Positions 23,188-36,430 of a stretch of DNA of 64,000 nt are shown here, in pieces; the first letter of the stretch is position 1; each line of letters begins with the position of its first letter. This stretch comes from Dermacentor variabilis. Its lineage: Eukaryota > Arthropoda > Arachnida > Ixodida > Ixodidae. The notes under the pieces are model-generated. The model was given only the letters and a program-made list of their open reading frames with translations. It searched no databases and had not been told where the DNA came from. Where the stretch lies: the NCBI RefSeq assembly GCF_050947875.1, contig NC_134574.1, positions 105,827,469 to 105,891,468 of the forward strand, in the 5' to 3' direction. Position numbers and translations under genes: made by a program.

Positions 23188-23814
23188 TTAGTAAGATTTC
23201 GCGAAGGCCACCCCTAGCCATAAGCGATACAGCAGAGTGGCCTCTCTTCGGCCGAGTCCAGTTGGCATACAGAGATGCATTAAAGAGGGCAGGTCGTATT
23301 GACGATTGGTCCGGTTGGTCTGGCTGCTTGGTGTGCACCATAGAGAGAGCGTGATCTCCTGTGCAAGCACTCGAAGTGTGCTGGCTGCGTCGGACCATGA
23401 AAGTGGTATGGCCTCTGCCTGTGTGTCTTCAAGAGCTGCGCGAGCGGCATTATCGGCGTTTTCGTTTCCTGTGACGCCGCAGTGACTTGGCAGCCAATGA
23501 AACGTCACGTAGTGTCCTTTCTCATCTGATGGATGGAGTATGCATCTAATATCGAATACGAGCTGTTCGAATGGTCCGCGACGAAGAGCTGATAGTACAG
23601 ATTGTAGGGCTGCCTTTGGGTCACTGAAGATTGACCATTGTCGAGGTGGTTCCCGATTGACGAAACAAAGTGCAGCGCAAAGAGCAGCTAGTTCCGCAGA
23701 AGTCGAAGTCGTTGAGTGGTCAGTCCTAAAGCTGATGGTAATAGCTCTTGCTGGGACAACCACAGCACTGGACGAACACTGGATGTTTGTGGAACCATCA
23801 GTATACATATGCAC
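23188..23814 (-). pseudogene. RNase H domain, family A copy 2
   Basis: The four acidic sites can be placed: Asp in YTDGS (residues about 4-8), Glu in TSAELAAL, Asp in SDPKAAL and Asp in ENADNAAR, with FHWLPSHCGVTGN before the last. The frame runs on through LLYRLWLGVAF, as in copy 1, and stops at FAKSY. Minus-strand sequence down to about 23030 then reads a Cys/His knuckle (CNASLCEEMLEHILCDC) in another frame. The RT part lies just upstream at 23859 and beyond, separated by a stop. Confidence 0.85.
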
Positions 23815-23858
23815 ACTGTTCGCGTACCTCTCGTGCAGAAGAAACAGAGACAGTTATT

Positions 23859-24756
23859 TCAGCGCAGGCGACGACAGCTCAGACCTTTTCCCGATTCCTG
23901 GTATACAGAGATGGACTGTGGGGCTGATAAGACACCAAGGGTGTATAGATGGTTTAGATGCAGTGGTGAAGCCCAAGGGAAGTTTGTCGTTGTACTTGAC
24001 GATAGCTTTAGAGAATGATGCTCAGTGCCTGCCGGAAGGTAGTGTTGCAAAATGGTGATAGGGGGCACGTGTAAAATGTCTGATGTTCTCAGGGCTTCCA
24101 CCGTAATGTGAGTTTGCATTGGATGGTCCTGAGCAATCACTATAGTTGCTGGCGTGCATCTCGGCAAACCAAGCGAAACTCTGAATGCACGAGCTTGTGC
24201 TGCCTGCAGAACACGAATATTTTTCTTGCAGGTGTTGTTCAGTACAGGTAGGCTATATCTTAAAGAACCGAGAAAGAGAGCTCTGCAGAGTTTCAGTATT
24301 GCGTCTACTGACATCCCCCACGTCTTTTCTGTTAAGTATTTAAACAAGTGGGAAGTTTCTCTCAGGCGCCGTTTCACGTAGGCCATGTGCGGGCTCCAAC
24401 AGAGGTCTCGGTCAATAATTACGCGAAGAAATCTGTGGATTCTGACACAGGAAATGCTCCGCCAATTGATTGAGATGACGTAAGGCGTCATTGGTTTGCG
24501 AGTAAATGCCACTAGTGCGCATTTTTCTGGTGATATGCTGAGACCTTGTTTACACAAGTAGCTCGCTGTGAAAGTTGCCGCTCTTTGAAGCCGCGTACGT
24601 ATCCCAGGAAGTGTGACTGCCGAAGTCCAGACGCAGATGTCGTCTGCGTATGTTGAAATTTTCATGGTAGTTGGCAAGTATTCAACAGGTCCAACAAGAG
24701 CGAGGTTGAATAGCGTCGGGCTGAGAGCACCGCCTTGAAGAACGGCCCTGCTGGTA

Positions 24757-24757
<1 letters not shown>
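23859..24757 (-). pseudogene. Reverse transcriptase 3' part, family A copy 2
   Basis: The real element coding starts at about [15 protein letters not shown] and includes the catalytic box YADDICVW, then GLSISPEKCALVAF and RFLRVIIDRDLCW (thumb-side motifs). It ends with a connection region to a stop at 23859. Motif A and everything N-terminal is missing. The open frame extends upstream to 25271, but those extra residues (DRQT repeats) are only a translation of the microsatellite. Confidence 0.85.
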
Positions 24758-25178
<421 letters not shown>

Positions 25179-27429
25179 ACACATAACTTCTTGTATACGA
25201 GGAAACAAAAAATGAAAGCGCAAGAAAAAAAATGAAATTCCGTCGAGTGCGCTCGTGACGTGACGTTGCAACCAATGAAAATTTAGGTGCCGTTTCGCTG
25301 CTCCAGACGTCGGACGGTGGCTTTATTGCTCAATGAACAATTTGGAGCTTTCGCATCAAAAATATTAACGAGGCTTAGCGCCACCAAGCAACTCTCAGAC
25401 TATAATAAACACCGCAGAAAGTGGGCTCCGGAGTAATGAGTAACCACCTGGCTTCGTCAACGTGCGACAAAAGAATGACAAGCGAGGGTTCTTCAATTCC
25501 GCCTCCATCAGTACGCGGCTATCGTTGCCAAAAAAAAAAGATGAACGCGCGACCCTCGTGCTCCGCAGAATTGAACGACAGGGTCTGAAGTGGTTGTTGA
25601 ATAACATGAGCGATATTAAAGACGAAGAGGGTTGATTCCTCCACCACTACAAAAAGAACAAAGTTTTGTTGCGCCAGTCGCAGTTAGACCCTATTGTACG
25701 TATTACTCCCTTGGCGAAGACGGTAGCTGGGTTAATTCAGAATGAACAGCAACAACAGCAAAATTATGAAAAAGATCGTATATAAAAGGAATAAAAAAAT
25801 AAAAAAAAGTTTAAAGTAAATGGAAAAGCTGAAATTGTGTTGGCTGGAACGAACGCCCCACTAGGTATGCCTCCCCTGCTTCACTCAAATCCGAAAAGTG
25901 ACGTCGGGAGCTTGAACCGAGCCTGAACGGAGCCCGGTGCCAGTTGGGCGATAAACAATCTCTCCAGTCCCTACCGTTTTCTCCCTGTCCGCGTCTTCCT
26001 ATTCTCTTGTTGACCGTCTTTAACAAGCAGAGGGAAGCGAGAACGTAGTATATAACTGTCGTTCAGTAAGAAAGTTGAAAGAATAAAGAAACACTGAAAA
26101 ATATAAGCAAAAAAGAAATGGAGGCGGGGAGAAGTGCTGAATTAGGTCAAGCTATAAAGTGTGGTGGTTTCGAAAATCAAAATAGAAGAGAATTGGTGGA
26201 GAGGAAGAGGAGTCAGGACTGAGAGGTACAGTTCTATTAAGACCGGTACCCCGATCGATGTTGTATTGAACTTCACTCTTCCTTCATAGGAAGATCTATA
26301 GGGGCGAGATTGTCATGCGCCTTTCTTTCGTTTCTAGTTTCGCAACATTTAAGCATCGTCGTAGACAAGAATTGTTCCTTTTACTTTCCCGAAAAAGAAA
26401 CGGTCAATTTATGCGGATAGTGCGTAACTGGCACAGTCTAAAGTGGCGTCACTAAACAGTTCCGAGATTTCTCACTGTCACTTTCTGTTAAGCATCAGCA
26501 AATGTCTGCCTGCTTCTACATACGTCATTTAGAATTTTCTTCATCAACTTTGCCAAGCTGGCCAGTAACTTCAACGTGCTTTCTTCACCTTTCCCGTCAT
26601 GTTCGGAGCAACTTTGATCTAGCACAGTTTAAAACGTTCCACCACTGACATAATCGAAGACTATGTGACACTTCCTTTACACACAGACATGGAAATAAGC
26701 CTGAATGTGCTCCAATATATTCTATCAGTTCAACCTTAGAGTTTCCACTTATGGTTTAAATTTCAGTTGCTGTGCTTCTTGCACTATTGCTGCAATTTAT
26801 ACTATTCTCTGCGCAAGAAGGAATGGTATATACACTTATAGAACTAACCTTCGCCTAATAAAACAATTCGAACTTTAAAGAGTGGAAACGCATTTTCTGG
26901 CAATTCAAAAACGCAGCAGAGATTGGCGTCAGCGAATCATATTAAGCTAGCCAAACTTCTGGCGGCGCTACAACAGTCTTCCGGCAAAGTTTTTTGTTTA
27001 ATATTTTTACTGCGACATTGGAAGAGTGCTTCAATGGTAGAACCTTCGACACGGAATTGTAAGACCGCAGTTGTATTCCTCAAAAGGCACTGCGGATTTT
27101 GGTGCAAAGAGTTTATTGTGGTCGATCTCCGGGTTACTTAATATGCAGGGTCGGTTGGCGTGTTTTCTTTTTGTTTTCTTTTTGACCGACAAAATTCTGC
27201 CAGTAAATAGATCTATGTTCTACGTAATAAAATAATGAAACACTGCATAAAACCTGTACATGCAATCTCGACTTCAGGATAGCTCAATAACTTCCGAACC
27301 TCTATATGTAGTTACGCTATGACTTTCAAAGGCTCCTCTGATTTTCCTAAATTTCTTATGTTTGTATTTTTCCATTCTTTGCTCTCAGAGTATATGCCAC
27401 TGGTTATGAGCCAATCCTTGGCCATTTTT
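25179..27429. other. No gene recognised
   Basis: Only short frames are found in this 2.2-kb stretch. A-rich tracts occur near 25790-25810. Confidence 0.5.
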
Positions 27430-27667
27430 CTTAATTGAAAACTTTATTGTTCCACTGAGCTGGGGTGCCCGCCTCTTAATCTACACGTAGGTAGGGGGGA
27501 GGGCGAAGCAGCCCCCGCGCGTTCAGGACGGTGAGTCTTCACGGACTCAACGGCCAGGCGGATTGCTCGACGCTGGTCGTCTTCAGCCTCGTTCTGAAGC
27601 AAGGCCTCCCAGGCTTCTCAACTGTCAATGTTTTCCTTGGCCCCTGGGGAGCCAGCACACTTCCATA

Positions 27668-27985
27668 TTATATGGTCCAGCATACCTTTTTGCTTGCAAA
27701 TTTTGCAGAGGGCGTCGTTGTAGTCCCTCGTCTGTGTAAAGTAGATCCAATGTGGGGATGTATAATATTTTCCCTGGAGGCGTCGCCAAATGCGAGCGTC
27801 CTCCAGAGAGACAGAGACCGATGCGGAGGTGGAAAGATTCGTCTTTCGGTTTTGTAATGATCGACAATTTTCCTGTACGTGATGATGCTATCTTTTATCC
27901 CTGGAACTGGCTGCTCTACAGTTGCCCGGTGGTAGAGTGCTAGGGCGAGCTCGTGAGCGGCTTCGTTTCCTGGGACTTCCTTCAT
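27668..27985 (-). pseudogene. RNase H end and C-terminal region (I-like element)
   Basis: This frame picks up where the RNase H frame shifts: VPGNEAAHELALA replaces the usual GN..AD motif, with Glu at or near the last acidic position. TERRIFPPPH follows, a conserved stretch before the knuckle. The C-x2-C-x7-H-x4-C knuckle (CKIC...DHIIWKC, about 27650-27700) is in yet another frame. The wording resembles the element at 37.7 kb. Confidence 0.75.
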
Positions 27986-28502
27986 GGGCCGGTACCCAAA
28001 TAAAGGTTATGTCCCTCCTGGGAGGCTTTTTGAGTAGAATGTGGAGGGCTTCTTCCGAGATTCTCCCTTTGTTAAAATTTCGGATAGCTAATTTGTTATC
28101 GCATAATATTACTCCAGCTTCTGTACCCGCACATGCGAGCGCTGCTGCAACCTCATCAGCTTTACAGGCGCCTCTCGTGCACGTGGAGCACGCTATCTTA
28201 ACGCACCCGTCACCATCAACCACCGTCGATACCGCAGCCCCGTCTCTGCCGCAAGCGGCGTTCACGTACGCTACGTTATGCGCCGGTGTGTTTTTAAGCT
28301 TATTTACTAAAGCCTTAGCCCTGTGAGCTCTCCTCTCTTTGTGGTAGATAGGATGCATATTTTTAGGTAGAGGAGCGATTCGGAAGCGTTTACGCACGTC
28401 CAGTGGAATTTCTTTCTTGTCAGTCGGGGCACCCCTGTCGCATTGGATTCCTACCCATTCCATGATTTTGCTCCCTGCTTTAGACTGGCCTAATCTTTCC
28501 AA
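27888..28502 (-). pseudogene. RNase H domain (I-like element)
   Basis: After an N-terminal linker (residues 1-80, with HPIYHKERRAHRAKAL), the domain starts at AYVNAACGRDG, where the first catalytic Asp of the usual YVDAA is Asn. The Glu (KADEVAAALA) and next Asp (ILCDNKLAIRNF) are present. ITFIWVPAHEG is followed by a frameshift, so the terminal motif lies in the overlapping frame. The enzyme would be inactive. Confidence 0.8.
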
Positions 28503-28505
28503 CTA

Positions 28506-28588
28506 AAGGATTGGCCAAGAATGGACCTCAGTTGGCCGCATGGTGGAAGAGTATGCGGCCAGCAGAGGCGCATTCTTGGCCCATCCTT
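28506..28588. repeat. Hairpin of 36-bp arms
   Basis: Arms 28506-28541 and 28553-28588 pair with about five mismatches around an 11-bp loop. The outer part is AAGGATTGGCCAAGAATG, and the inner part GGCCGCAT pairs with ATGCGGCC. It sits at the 5' edge of the 27430-28502 element, so a 5' inversion made during target-primed insertion is one explanation. Confidence 0.75.
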
Positions 28589-28924
28589 CATAATGAACAC
28601 GTGCCACTGTGACGAAAACAACAACTTAAAGAAGCGCTAAATGTTCGATTTGTATCGTGCTTCTCTTTTTATTCCCCTTTCGTCACCGTTGTTGCCTCCA
28701 AAACATCAGATACCGCATTAGTATTCGTCACCTGGTTGCGACAACGCCTCACAATGTGGATCTTCCCGATGTGGTATTAAGACCTGTTCAGCAGAACTCC
28801 GTCAGTTTTTCGTTTCCCTACAACAAATCACTCGTGATTCTATTGTCATCGCTGAAGGAGAATCGCATATGGGTCTAGGGTGCTCGACTTCTTTTAGTCA
28901 CAGCCTTACGAAGTAACGGGCAAT
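28589..28924. other. No gene recognised
   Basis: Short unremarkable interval between the hairpin and the SINE. Confidence 0.5.
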
Positions 28925-29105
28925 CAGGCCAGAGAAAATAACGAGGGAAGGTAATTGTTGTATGTGTTTGAAATGAGAGATGATAAGGTAAAAGGAAACG
29001 AAAGCGGAGAAGTTACCTTGCCGTAGGTGGGAACTGAACCCACATCTTCGGCATTGCTCGTGTGCTGCTTTAGCAGTTGAGCCACCCTAGCCGATTCCGC
29101 TAATA
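28925..29105 (-). mobile_element. tRNA-derived SINE (non-Ruka)
   Basis: The minus strand starts with a tRNA-like head: an A-box region GGTGGCTCAACTGCTAAAGC at about 29067-29086 and a B-box region GGGTTCAGTTCCCACC at about 29028-29043. A pyrimidine-rich body follows (TTACCTTATCATCTCTCATT, about 28975-28994) to about 28925. The head does not fold as a clean functional tRNA by eye, and the attached body favours a SINE over a tRNA gene. Confidence 0.6.
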
Positions 29106-32100
29106 TTGAAGAACACTTGGGTGCATGTGCGCTGTCGTGCACTGCGCCTTTGACGGTTTCATTGGAGTTATACAGTAAGCAATCCTAGCGGAGGCATTCC
29201 ATGACCGACTAAATGTTGCGCCACTCTACTGGTTGTATTGCATCACATTAATTAGAAAAGGCGGGTGTTTGCTGTTGACTTAGGTGGAACTATGGTCGCA
29301 CCAAGCATAGCTATGTCAGAGAAACATTTAACACGCAACACGACAACGGAAGACACGATAAGGCTACTGCTCTAGGCAGAACCACGTAGCGCCAGCGTGG
29401 TTTCTGTAATGAAAAAAACACCTATAAGTTGCTTTAGCCAAATGATATCAAGGTCACACATATAAGCATGTGTTTGCTTACACTATTGGTTGATGGTACG
29501 ATGGTATGATGAATGCGTTGCATAGGCTTGCATGCTCAGCAGTGATTTAAGCAGCAATACCGCTGGAGTTAAAGTGATCCTCGGACACTTCATGGAGTTC
29601 TCTTGTCGATACTTTGTATTCACTAAGTCTTATTCCTCGACCACTGCTCTTCACGACTTCAACGCTCCATAAAACTGTGAACCTCTGTCTCGCCTTGGTA
29701 GCCCGACAGCATCATTCAGCTGTCTATGTTCGGCTCGCAGATGATAATGATAGGAGATCGATTGCAATGCATGAACGGTCGGAAGTTGGCGATGTTGTTG
29801 ATACCCAGGGAGTGGACTGCCAGCCTAACGCAGCTTGTAGCCGTAGCGATTGAAACAATTAAGTGTTCCGATGGACGACTTATCCGTGTCGCTCACGTAC
29901 GCATTTGACACTTTCGCGGCAGACGGAAATTGAAAGCGTTCGTAGGCTAACAAAATGAAAGAAATAAGCAAACTAAATGTGCGACCAGGAGAACGCGACA
30001 ACTCAGTACGAGCTGCAGAAGATGTAAGCCGAGCATCGAAAATTATGCCGCAGAGTAAACCCACGGAAAACCCACTTTTGTGACACTACCAACAGTAGTC
30101 GTTTTGTGAGTGAAAAAAAAAGGTTATTATTAAAGTGCCAGCCCACCCCACACTCCGAAAAAAAAAAGAAAGACGTAGTTGTGGCTAGAGTCAGAGAGTG
30201 CTTGGGGACTGGAGAATGCTGAGGGAAATACCAGAGTGTCACTACCTTTTGTCCCAAATCGTGCTCATCATGCTCAAACGAGCTCATCGGAATCGAAGCA
30301 AAAAGCGAGTCTCTTTGGGGGAGACGCACGTCATTTTCAACACTTCTTTGTTGGTTTCGCGATATCCGAGTGGAAGCTGAACAGTCTATTCCCAATCGCC
30401 ATTCTTTCCTAATGTGTCGCTTTAGAAACAAAATGACTTACTCCCACATTTTTTTTTCTCTTCAGCGTTATTTTCTCTCTGCCATCGCTCAGCCTGATAA
30501 TGTGCTCATTAGAGGAGACGCGGTGCGTTGCAGTCTACGATCGAGTTGATGAAGAGAGCGTGCAAAATATAATACTAATAAGAACAACGGGACATGCGAA
30601 ATGTTTCACTCCGTGGTCTAGAAGTGTAGCAGCCTGTTTTTCGAAATCCTTCGGTTTGCGCCAGCCTTCTTAGGGGCAGTCATAAAACATATTCGCGCGC
30701 TCATTTAACACGCGCACTGAAGTAGAGGGAAAACGCGCAAAAAATGCAAATGTCGAACGGGAATGGAGGAGTAGACAGTGCAAATGACGCCTCGCTTGGT
30801 TGCACAGAACTGCGGTCACCTCTTCATTTTCGCCGACATTTTGCAGGACAGCGCCCTGTCGTGTTCTCCGTGCGAAGCACATCTCACAATTCAAACCCAG
30901 CACGACGTTCTAGGAGTGGTCTTTAACACGGAGTCGGGGCACGCTGCTTTGTAGGGGGGTTGGGGAGGGGGGAGAGTATATCGTGAACTTGTGGAGCATG
31001 CGTTTTTTCGCCTCAATGGAATGTCGTTATTGCTGTGCCGCAGAGAACATCGAGTCTCCTTTTTCTTTCTTTCGTTATCCTCTGTGCCGTGCTAGTATAA
31101 TGTGCACATTCTTTCGTGTATATCGCATCCGTGTTAGCGAAGTGGTGGTGGAAATCGCATACCAACGCCGTATGTCGGGCGGAGTGCCATCGAGTGCAGT
31201 TATACAAGTCGTGGTGTCCTCATCTCGCTCGAATAAAAGTACCTTACCTCCGCTTTTGTCTACGAGCAGTGTTCCAAGGACTAAAACAAAGGTCAAGATT
31301 AAAATTACAGCTCAATATGTGGGACGTCGTGATTTGCAATGTGACGAAAAAAATCACATAGGCGTTGTTGCCATAATTGCGTGAGCGGCTGTAATGGGTT
31401 TTGAACGGTTTAATCACACGTTTCGCTGAACATATCATCCAGTTCGCAATTTGGCACTCGCACATGACGTCACGAATGTGACACCGGCATGTTGCATGAT
31501 GTTTTCGGGTTCTGACTGCTGAGTGCCGCAATAAATATTTGCAAATAATGATACCCAGGGAGCAATAGTTTCCCAGATATTCCAACAACGCAAGAGTACG
31601 GAATTTGGTACATCCTACTACATATATGCTAATATTATGTAAATCAAAGTAAATATATAATAGTTTATTAGTAAATATATATTAGTAAATAAAAGTACGT
31701 GAAGTGCATTTTATCATCACACAAACGCGACCACGAAGCACGAGAATAGAAACTGCAACGTAGTGCGCAAAAGCAGAATAGAAGACTGTGTAGTGACGGA
31801 GTCACCGCAGCAGCTATGTATGTAGGAAGCTTTTAATGGTGCTCAACGCGATAAAAAAATATCAATCCTCTCGTAAGCAGAGGTGGAAAAAAAACAACGA
31901 TACTCACAAAAGGACATGGCGATGACTAGAACAGGCTTTTAACCAAATTACAAGCGCGGCATAAGCTACGGGCGTTGCAATTATACTCTCGATATTGTTC
32001 TACTTATACGCCAAATGGTACGCGTTAGAATGTTTCGTAAGTATATTGCATACAAATTAAGCATCTCTACCAAGTACATTCTTTCAGTATGTGTCCAGAT

Positions 32101-33569
32101 GAAAAGCGCCGACGCGAGATAAAGCAGGGACGATTGTAAATTATTCCTACTTATTCACGCGCACTTAGACTGTAGCCATGTGCCTCTCGCCTTGAATACC
32201 AGACACCGCGGGCAAGAGAACTACACGTGGTCCATATTTGAGAACAGAATAAAATACACCAAGTTTACTGCGGAATAAATAAAGCCAGGGAGATCACCTT
32301 TCATCTGGCTTTCTTAGATCTTCGCTTATTTCTTCTCTTGCTCTTTCTTTTCATTTCTGTTGGGATTTCGGCTGCTTGCATGAACTCTCGGAATTTCCTC
32401 AGCACGTGTACCCAAATTAATGCGGCCAAAGAGCCACCTTCTGCACACTCATAGGAACGCTGATGTAGCGGCAGCTTTGAATAAGAGCGTAAAAATGGCA
32501 CAGCGCTAAAGGTCGCTGCCAGCCGGTGCTGTTCGCTTCCTTTGGTCGCGTTTATTCAGCATCGAATGAAAAAACAATACACACAATGTGTTAGGCACGT
32601 GTTAGGCACGCTTGGCCGATCCGCATTGTGAGTTTTATTTCCCTATCAGATCAACGTGCGGTTCACAAGGCAAACACATAATCGCCGCTTACACAATCTG
32701 GAGGGGTTTGTTAGTGCTTTATGTTCGTTTCTATGATAAGTTGTGCAGGGTAAACCACTTTTTAATACAGGCACTGCCATAAAGTGCTTGTGTTCATAAG
32801 GAACAATAATGTAAAGCCTGTTCATCTGACGATGACCTCAATTTCATTGCGGGAAAGTGTGCCTTGAATAAGTGTCTCCCGTCACTTCATTTGTGCTTAT
32901 GCTCAACGCGCTATGTCTCCTGCCGGTGAAGTACTCTATTCAGTACTCGAGAGCTGGTTCACTTAATTGCTGAGTGAAAGAGCAAGTGTTCTCACAACAA
33001 ATCAGTCATACTCTGGGAACAGCTAAAGAAAGGGGCTGGGGGGGGGGAGGAGTCATTTCGTGAATACAAAAACGAGTCATGGTGATCACCATCCTTATCA
33101 TAATCCTATTTTTAAGTTCACTGCAGGAAGACGACATCATCCTTGTCAAGTTCAATTGCCCCTGCCTTACGCTGTTTAAAACTTGTACCTCCAAATTTGA
33201 TAGTTTCTTCAGCTCCACTAATTTCTTGTCGTCCTCTGCAGCGATCCCCTTATCTTCGCACCCATTCAGTAACTCTAATAACCCACCGGTCATCTACTCT
33301 ACGCATATCATAAAACGAGTTTCCTTGCATAATTCATAATCAAGAAATTATTTTATTGGTGCGGACTAAATATAGTCAAAGAGCGCAGCGTGATATGTGC
33401 GAGGACGTGTTTGTTTTATTGCTATTGGCGCTGTGTAGTTTATTCTTTTTGAAATGTGTAAAACAGAAGAAAGAAGGTTAGCAAGACGTGTTTTCCGACA
33501 TCGTGCCCTTAGATACGTTTGCGTGCTGGTGTAAGAATAAAAAAATTAAGATATGTAAAGACAAACCAA
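29106..33569. other. No gene recognised
   Basis: Frames up to 142 codons have no domain I recognise. Noted only: AT-rich sequence at 31620-31700, an A9/A10 run near 30115 and 30160, and a G-run near 33037-33046. Confidence 0.5.
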
Positions 33570-34640
33570 ACCTACTTCATTATCAGCCTATTTTATGTCC
33601 ACTGCGGGATGAAGGCCTCGCCCTGCGATCTGCAATTACCCCTGTCCTGCGCCAACCGGTGCCAGCTAGCGGCTGCGAATTACTTAATTTTATCACCCCC
33701 ACGTGGTCTTCTTCCGTACTCGACAGCGCTTCTCTTCTCTTGGCACCCATCCTGTAAACGTAATGGTCCACCGCTTACCTAACCTACGCGTTACATGACC
33801 TGGCTATCTCCATCTCTTTCTCTCTATGTCAATTATAATGTCTGCTATCCCTGTTTGCCCTCTGATCAACTCCGTTCTCTTCCTGTCTCCTAACGTTACG
33901 CTTAATATTCTTCGTTCCATCGCTCCTTGCGCGGTTCTTAATTTGTTTTCGAGCTTCTTTGTCCGTCTTTAACTACCTGCCCCATATGTGAGCACCCGTA
34001 GACTGCATTTATTGTACACCTTTTTTTATAATAATGGTAAGCTTCAAGTCAGGATCTGACAATGTCTGCCGTATGTTGCTCCAACCCATTTTTATTCTTC
34101 CGTAAATTTCCATCTCATGATCAGGGTCCCTTGTGAGTAATCGACCTAGGTAAACGTACTCCTTCACAGACTCCAGAGGCTAACTGCCGATCATGAACTC
34201 TTGTTCCCTTGCCCGGCTATTGATCATTACCTTTGTCTTCAGCATACTATCCTTCAACCCCGCTCTTGTTCTCGTTTTGTTAAGGTCCTCAATCGTTTGT
34301 TGTAAATCGTCCTCAGCGTTGCTAAACAGGACAATGTCATCTGAAAATTTAAGGCTGCTGAGATATTCGCCGTTGATCCTTACTGGTAAGCCTTCCCAGT
34401 TTAATAGCTTGAATGCTTCTTCCAAGCAAGCAGTGAATATCATGGGAGAGACTGTGACTAATTGTCTGACACTTTCCCTTATAGGTATATCCATACTTTT
34501 CTTGTGGGGAATTATGGTAGCTGTGGAAGCCCTCTAGATACTTTCCAATATACTTACGCAAGCGTCCTGTACTCCTTGCTTACGTAACGCCTCTATTACT
34601 GCGTGTATCTCAACTGAATACCAACCTACTTAGCACAGCT
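33570..34640 (-). mobile_element. RTE-type non-LTR element, 3' third
   Basis: The minus strand encodes the RT fingers/palm end (34180-34494 and further upstream to about 34620), the YLGRLLT thumb motif and a decayed RTE C-terminal region (RPSSRSGHKIG near the end). It ends at a TGATAATG-like short tail at 33570-33580. The 3' end matches the fragment at 7306-7366. It differs in wording from the RTE copies at 51 and 57.7 kb, so it is probably a second RTE family. Confidence 0.75.
34180..34494 (-). pseudogene. RTE reverse transcriptase palm segment
   Basis: The frame contains IFTACLEEAFKLLNW, LKFSDDIVLFSN (the catalytic box as FSDD, with both aspartates present) and DLNKTRTRAGLK, ending with a stop after REQEFMIGS. 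The next motif (VKEYVYLGRLL) follows downstream after that stop. Motif A lies outside this frame. It is a broken fragment without endonuclease. Confidence 0.75.
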
Positions 34641-36184
34641 GATTCATTCGAAATGAAATTACTGGCAGCTAGACCACTGCGTGCGCGCATGCGTTACGGG
34701 TTACTTTTCATTTTGTCACATATCAAAGTGACGCTTCTATAATCCGCGTCGCATACAAACTTGCAATGTGTTGTGCACTGCGATGCGCTCAATGCACCTT
34801 GAGCTTTCTGTTACTATACCGCCAAAGTGGGTTAACTCCACTTCTGGTCCTATAAAGAAAATGCGTGACTGGAGGCGGGTGGAACCTGTTGCGTCCAGCA
34901 CAGAAGCCCAATGTATCACATGCATGCGTATGAGTACTCGCGAACGACATTTCTTTATTATGAAGCGAAACGCTACGTATCCAAAGTGTGCCAGTGGCAT
35001 CTCTCGCTGCTGGAAGTAGTCCCGCATTTTCGGTCGCGTTTTCTTTCGTTGAAAAAAAAAGAACATAATTGTTTCGTTTTTTTATAGCACCCAACTTGAA
35101 AAGATACGTAACATTCGCCAGTCAGCCACCAGTATTTTATTTTGTTTCGTTAATATTCCCTTCCAGGTTTTCACACACGATCAACCCCGTCTCACGTTTT
35201 ACGCATTGCTAAGAAGCAAAATGTCGACCGCGTCTTCCAACAAGCGTTCGTCGGTCGTTGTCAACTATTTTGAGAGACCGATGATCAAGTTCTGCAAGTA
35301 ATTGCTGTCGATGCACGCATAACTGGAATGTCTACGTGGAATCCAGCTTAAACTGGCCTTATAATGATAACTACGGGCAGGTGCAAACAATTCAGCGAGC
35401 TGGCTTATGCAGTATTGTCGCTATCAAAAACAGCGGTCGGTTGCACGTCCTCAGCGACGTTGCAGTCATACAGCCACTTTGGGGCTCGCACTCAGGTTGT
35501 TTCGATCGCTGTTCGGAAGCGGACTCACGTGGGATGTCTATAAACATCGACCAATCCTCATACTGTGTGGGTGAAGGTACTAAGTCACCAACCTTCCGCA
35601 TTTCTCAAAATTTATTACCTTGACAAATTCACGCTGACGTAACTGCGTCTGCCTTCACTATTTAAAGTAAAAGAGCTACGCAAGGTTGGAGGAAATCGAA
35701 ACAAAATTTTGCCAAACATGCTCGTCGCCCTGACTACATTACGGTACGAATATATGTGCAGTGGCTCCGCCCTCGCAGCCTTCAGTTCATCGCCTGGAAA
35801 AAATTGACCGCAAGTATATTGCCGAAGCGGTGCTTGTGTCAAATGCCACTTTATCGTATTCGTTTTTCGTTCTTTTAGAGCATGACCTGTATTCAGCGGC
35901 CCTACTGTTCGTGACCGGCACATTGTGCTTTCGGCTTTGTTCTTTCGTATCTGTCATCTTGGTATTTCTTTCCTCTTTGCCACCTTTCCTCCCGTCTTCC
36001 ATTTCATTGCTTCTGTTTTCTTTCCGAAGAGTACAGGCAGGCGTTATCCCTTTTCCGGTGGCCTTTAAGTGGGTTAAGTCCCATTGTAGTGATATCCCAT
36101 TATAAAAAAAAAAACTGAGGTTCCCTGTGGTTATGCGTCGGGTCAGGAATGACATTTGTATTGTCGCAAAGAGCGCAATCACGC
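34641..36184. other. No gene recognised
   Basis: A pyrimidine-rich stretch at about 35930-36030 gives a hydrophobic frame without a known domain. Nothing else stands out. Confidence 0.5.
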
Positions 36185-36430
36185 ATAATAAATATATTGA
36201 ATTGTGAGGTTTTAGCTGTCAAAACTACGATATGATTATGAGGCACGCCGTAGTGGTGGACTCCAGATTAATTTCAACCACCGGACTGACATTACCATGC
36301 ACCTAAATCTAAGTACACAGGTGTTTAGGCACTTCGCCCCCATCGAGATGTAGCCGCCGTGGCCGCGATTTGATCCCGAAACCTCGTCCTTATCAGCGCA
36401 ACACCAAAGCCACCGAGCAATCATGGCGTG
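36185..36430 (-). mobile_element. Ruka-like SINE, second copy
   Basis: This has the same order as the copy at 12908-13146: a tRNA-like head at about 36355-36430 (B box degraded to GGGATCAAATCGC), then CATCTCGATGGGGGCGAAGTGC, ACACCTGTG, TAGATTTAGGTGCATGG and an AT-rich tail near 36190. It is more diverged than the first copy, implying an older insertion. It has the same orientation. Confidence 0.8.

Larger units (their letters stand above)
27430..28502 (-). mobile_element. RNase H-bearing non-LTR element, 3' part
   Basis: On the minus strand, an RNase H domain (27888-28502) is followed after a frameshift by its end and a zinc knuckle (27530-27985). A short GC-rich 3' UTR then ends in an AATAAAGTTTTCA box at about 27440-27452. 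The 5' end coincides with a small hairpin at 28506-28588. RT and endonuclease are missing. The family is distinct from family A (different RNase H wording), and resembles the elements at 37.7 and 40.1 kb. Confidence 0.8.

Noticed and set aside
28925..29105. Functional tRNA gene
   Set aside because: A and B boxes are present, but the acceptor and anticodon arms do not pair cleanly and a SINE-like body is attached.
34680..35100. Candidate exon at 34768-35019
   Set aside because: The frame is short, with no splice-site or domain support and an equally long frame on the opposite strand.
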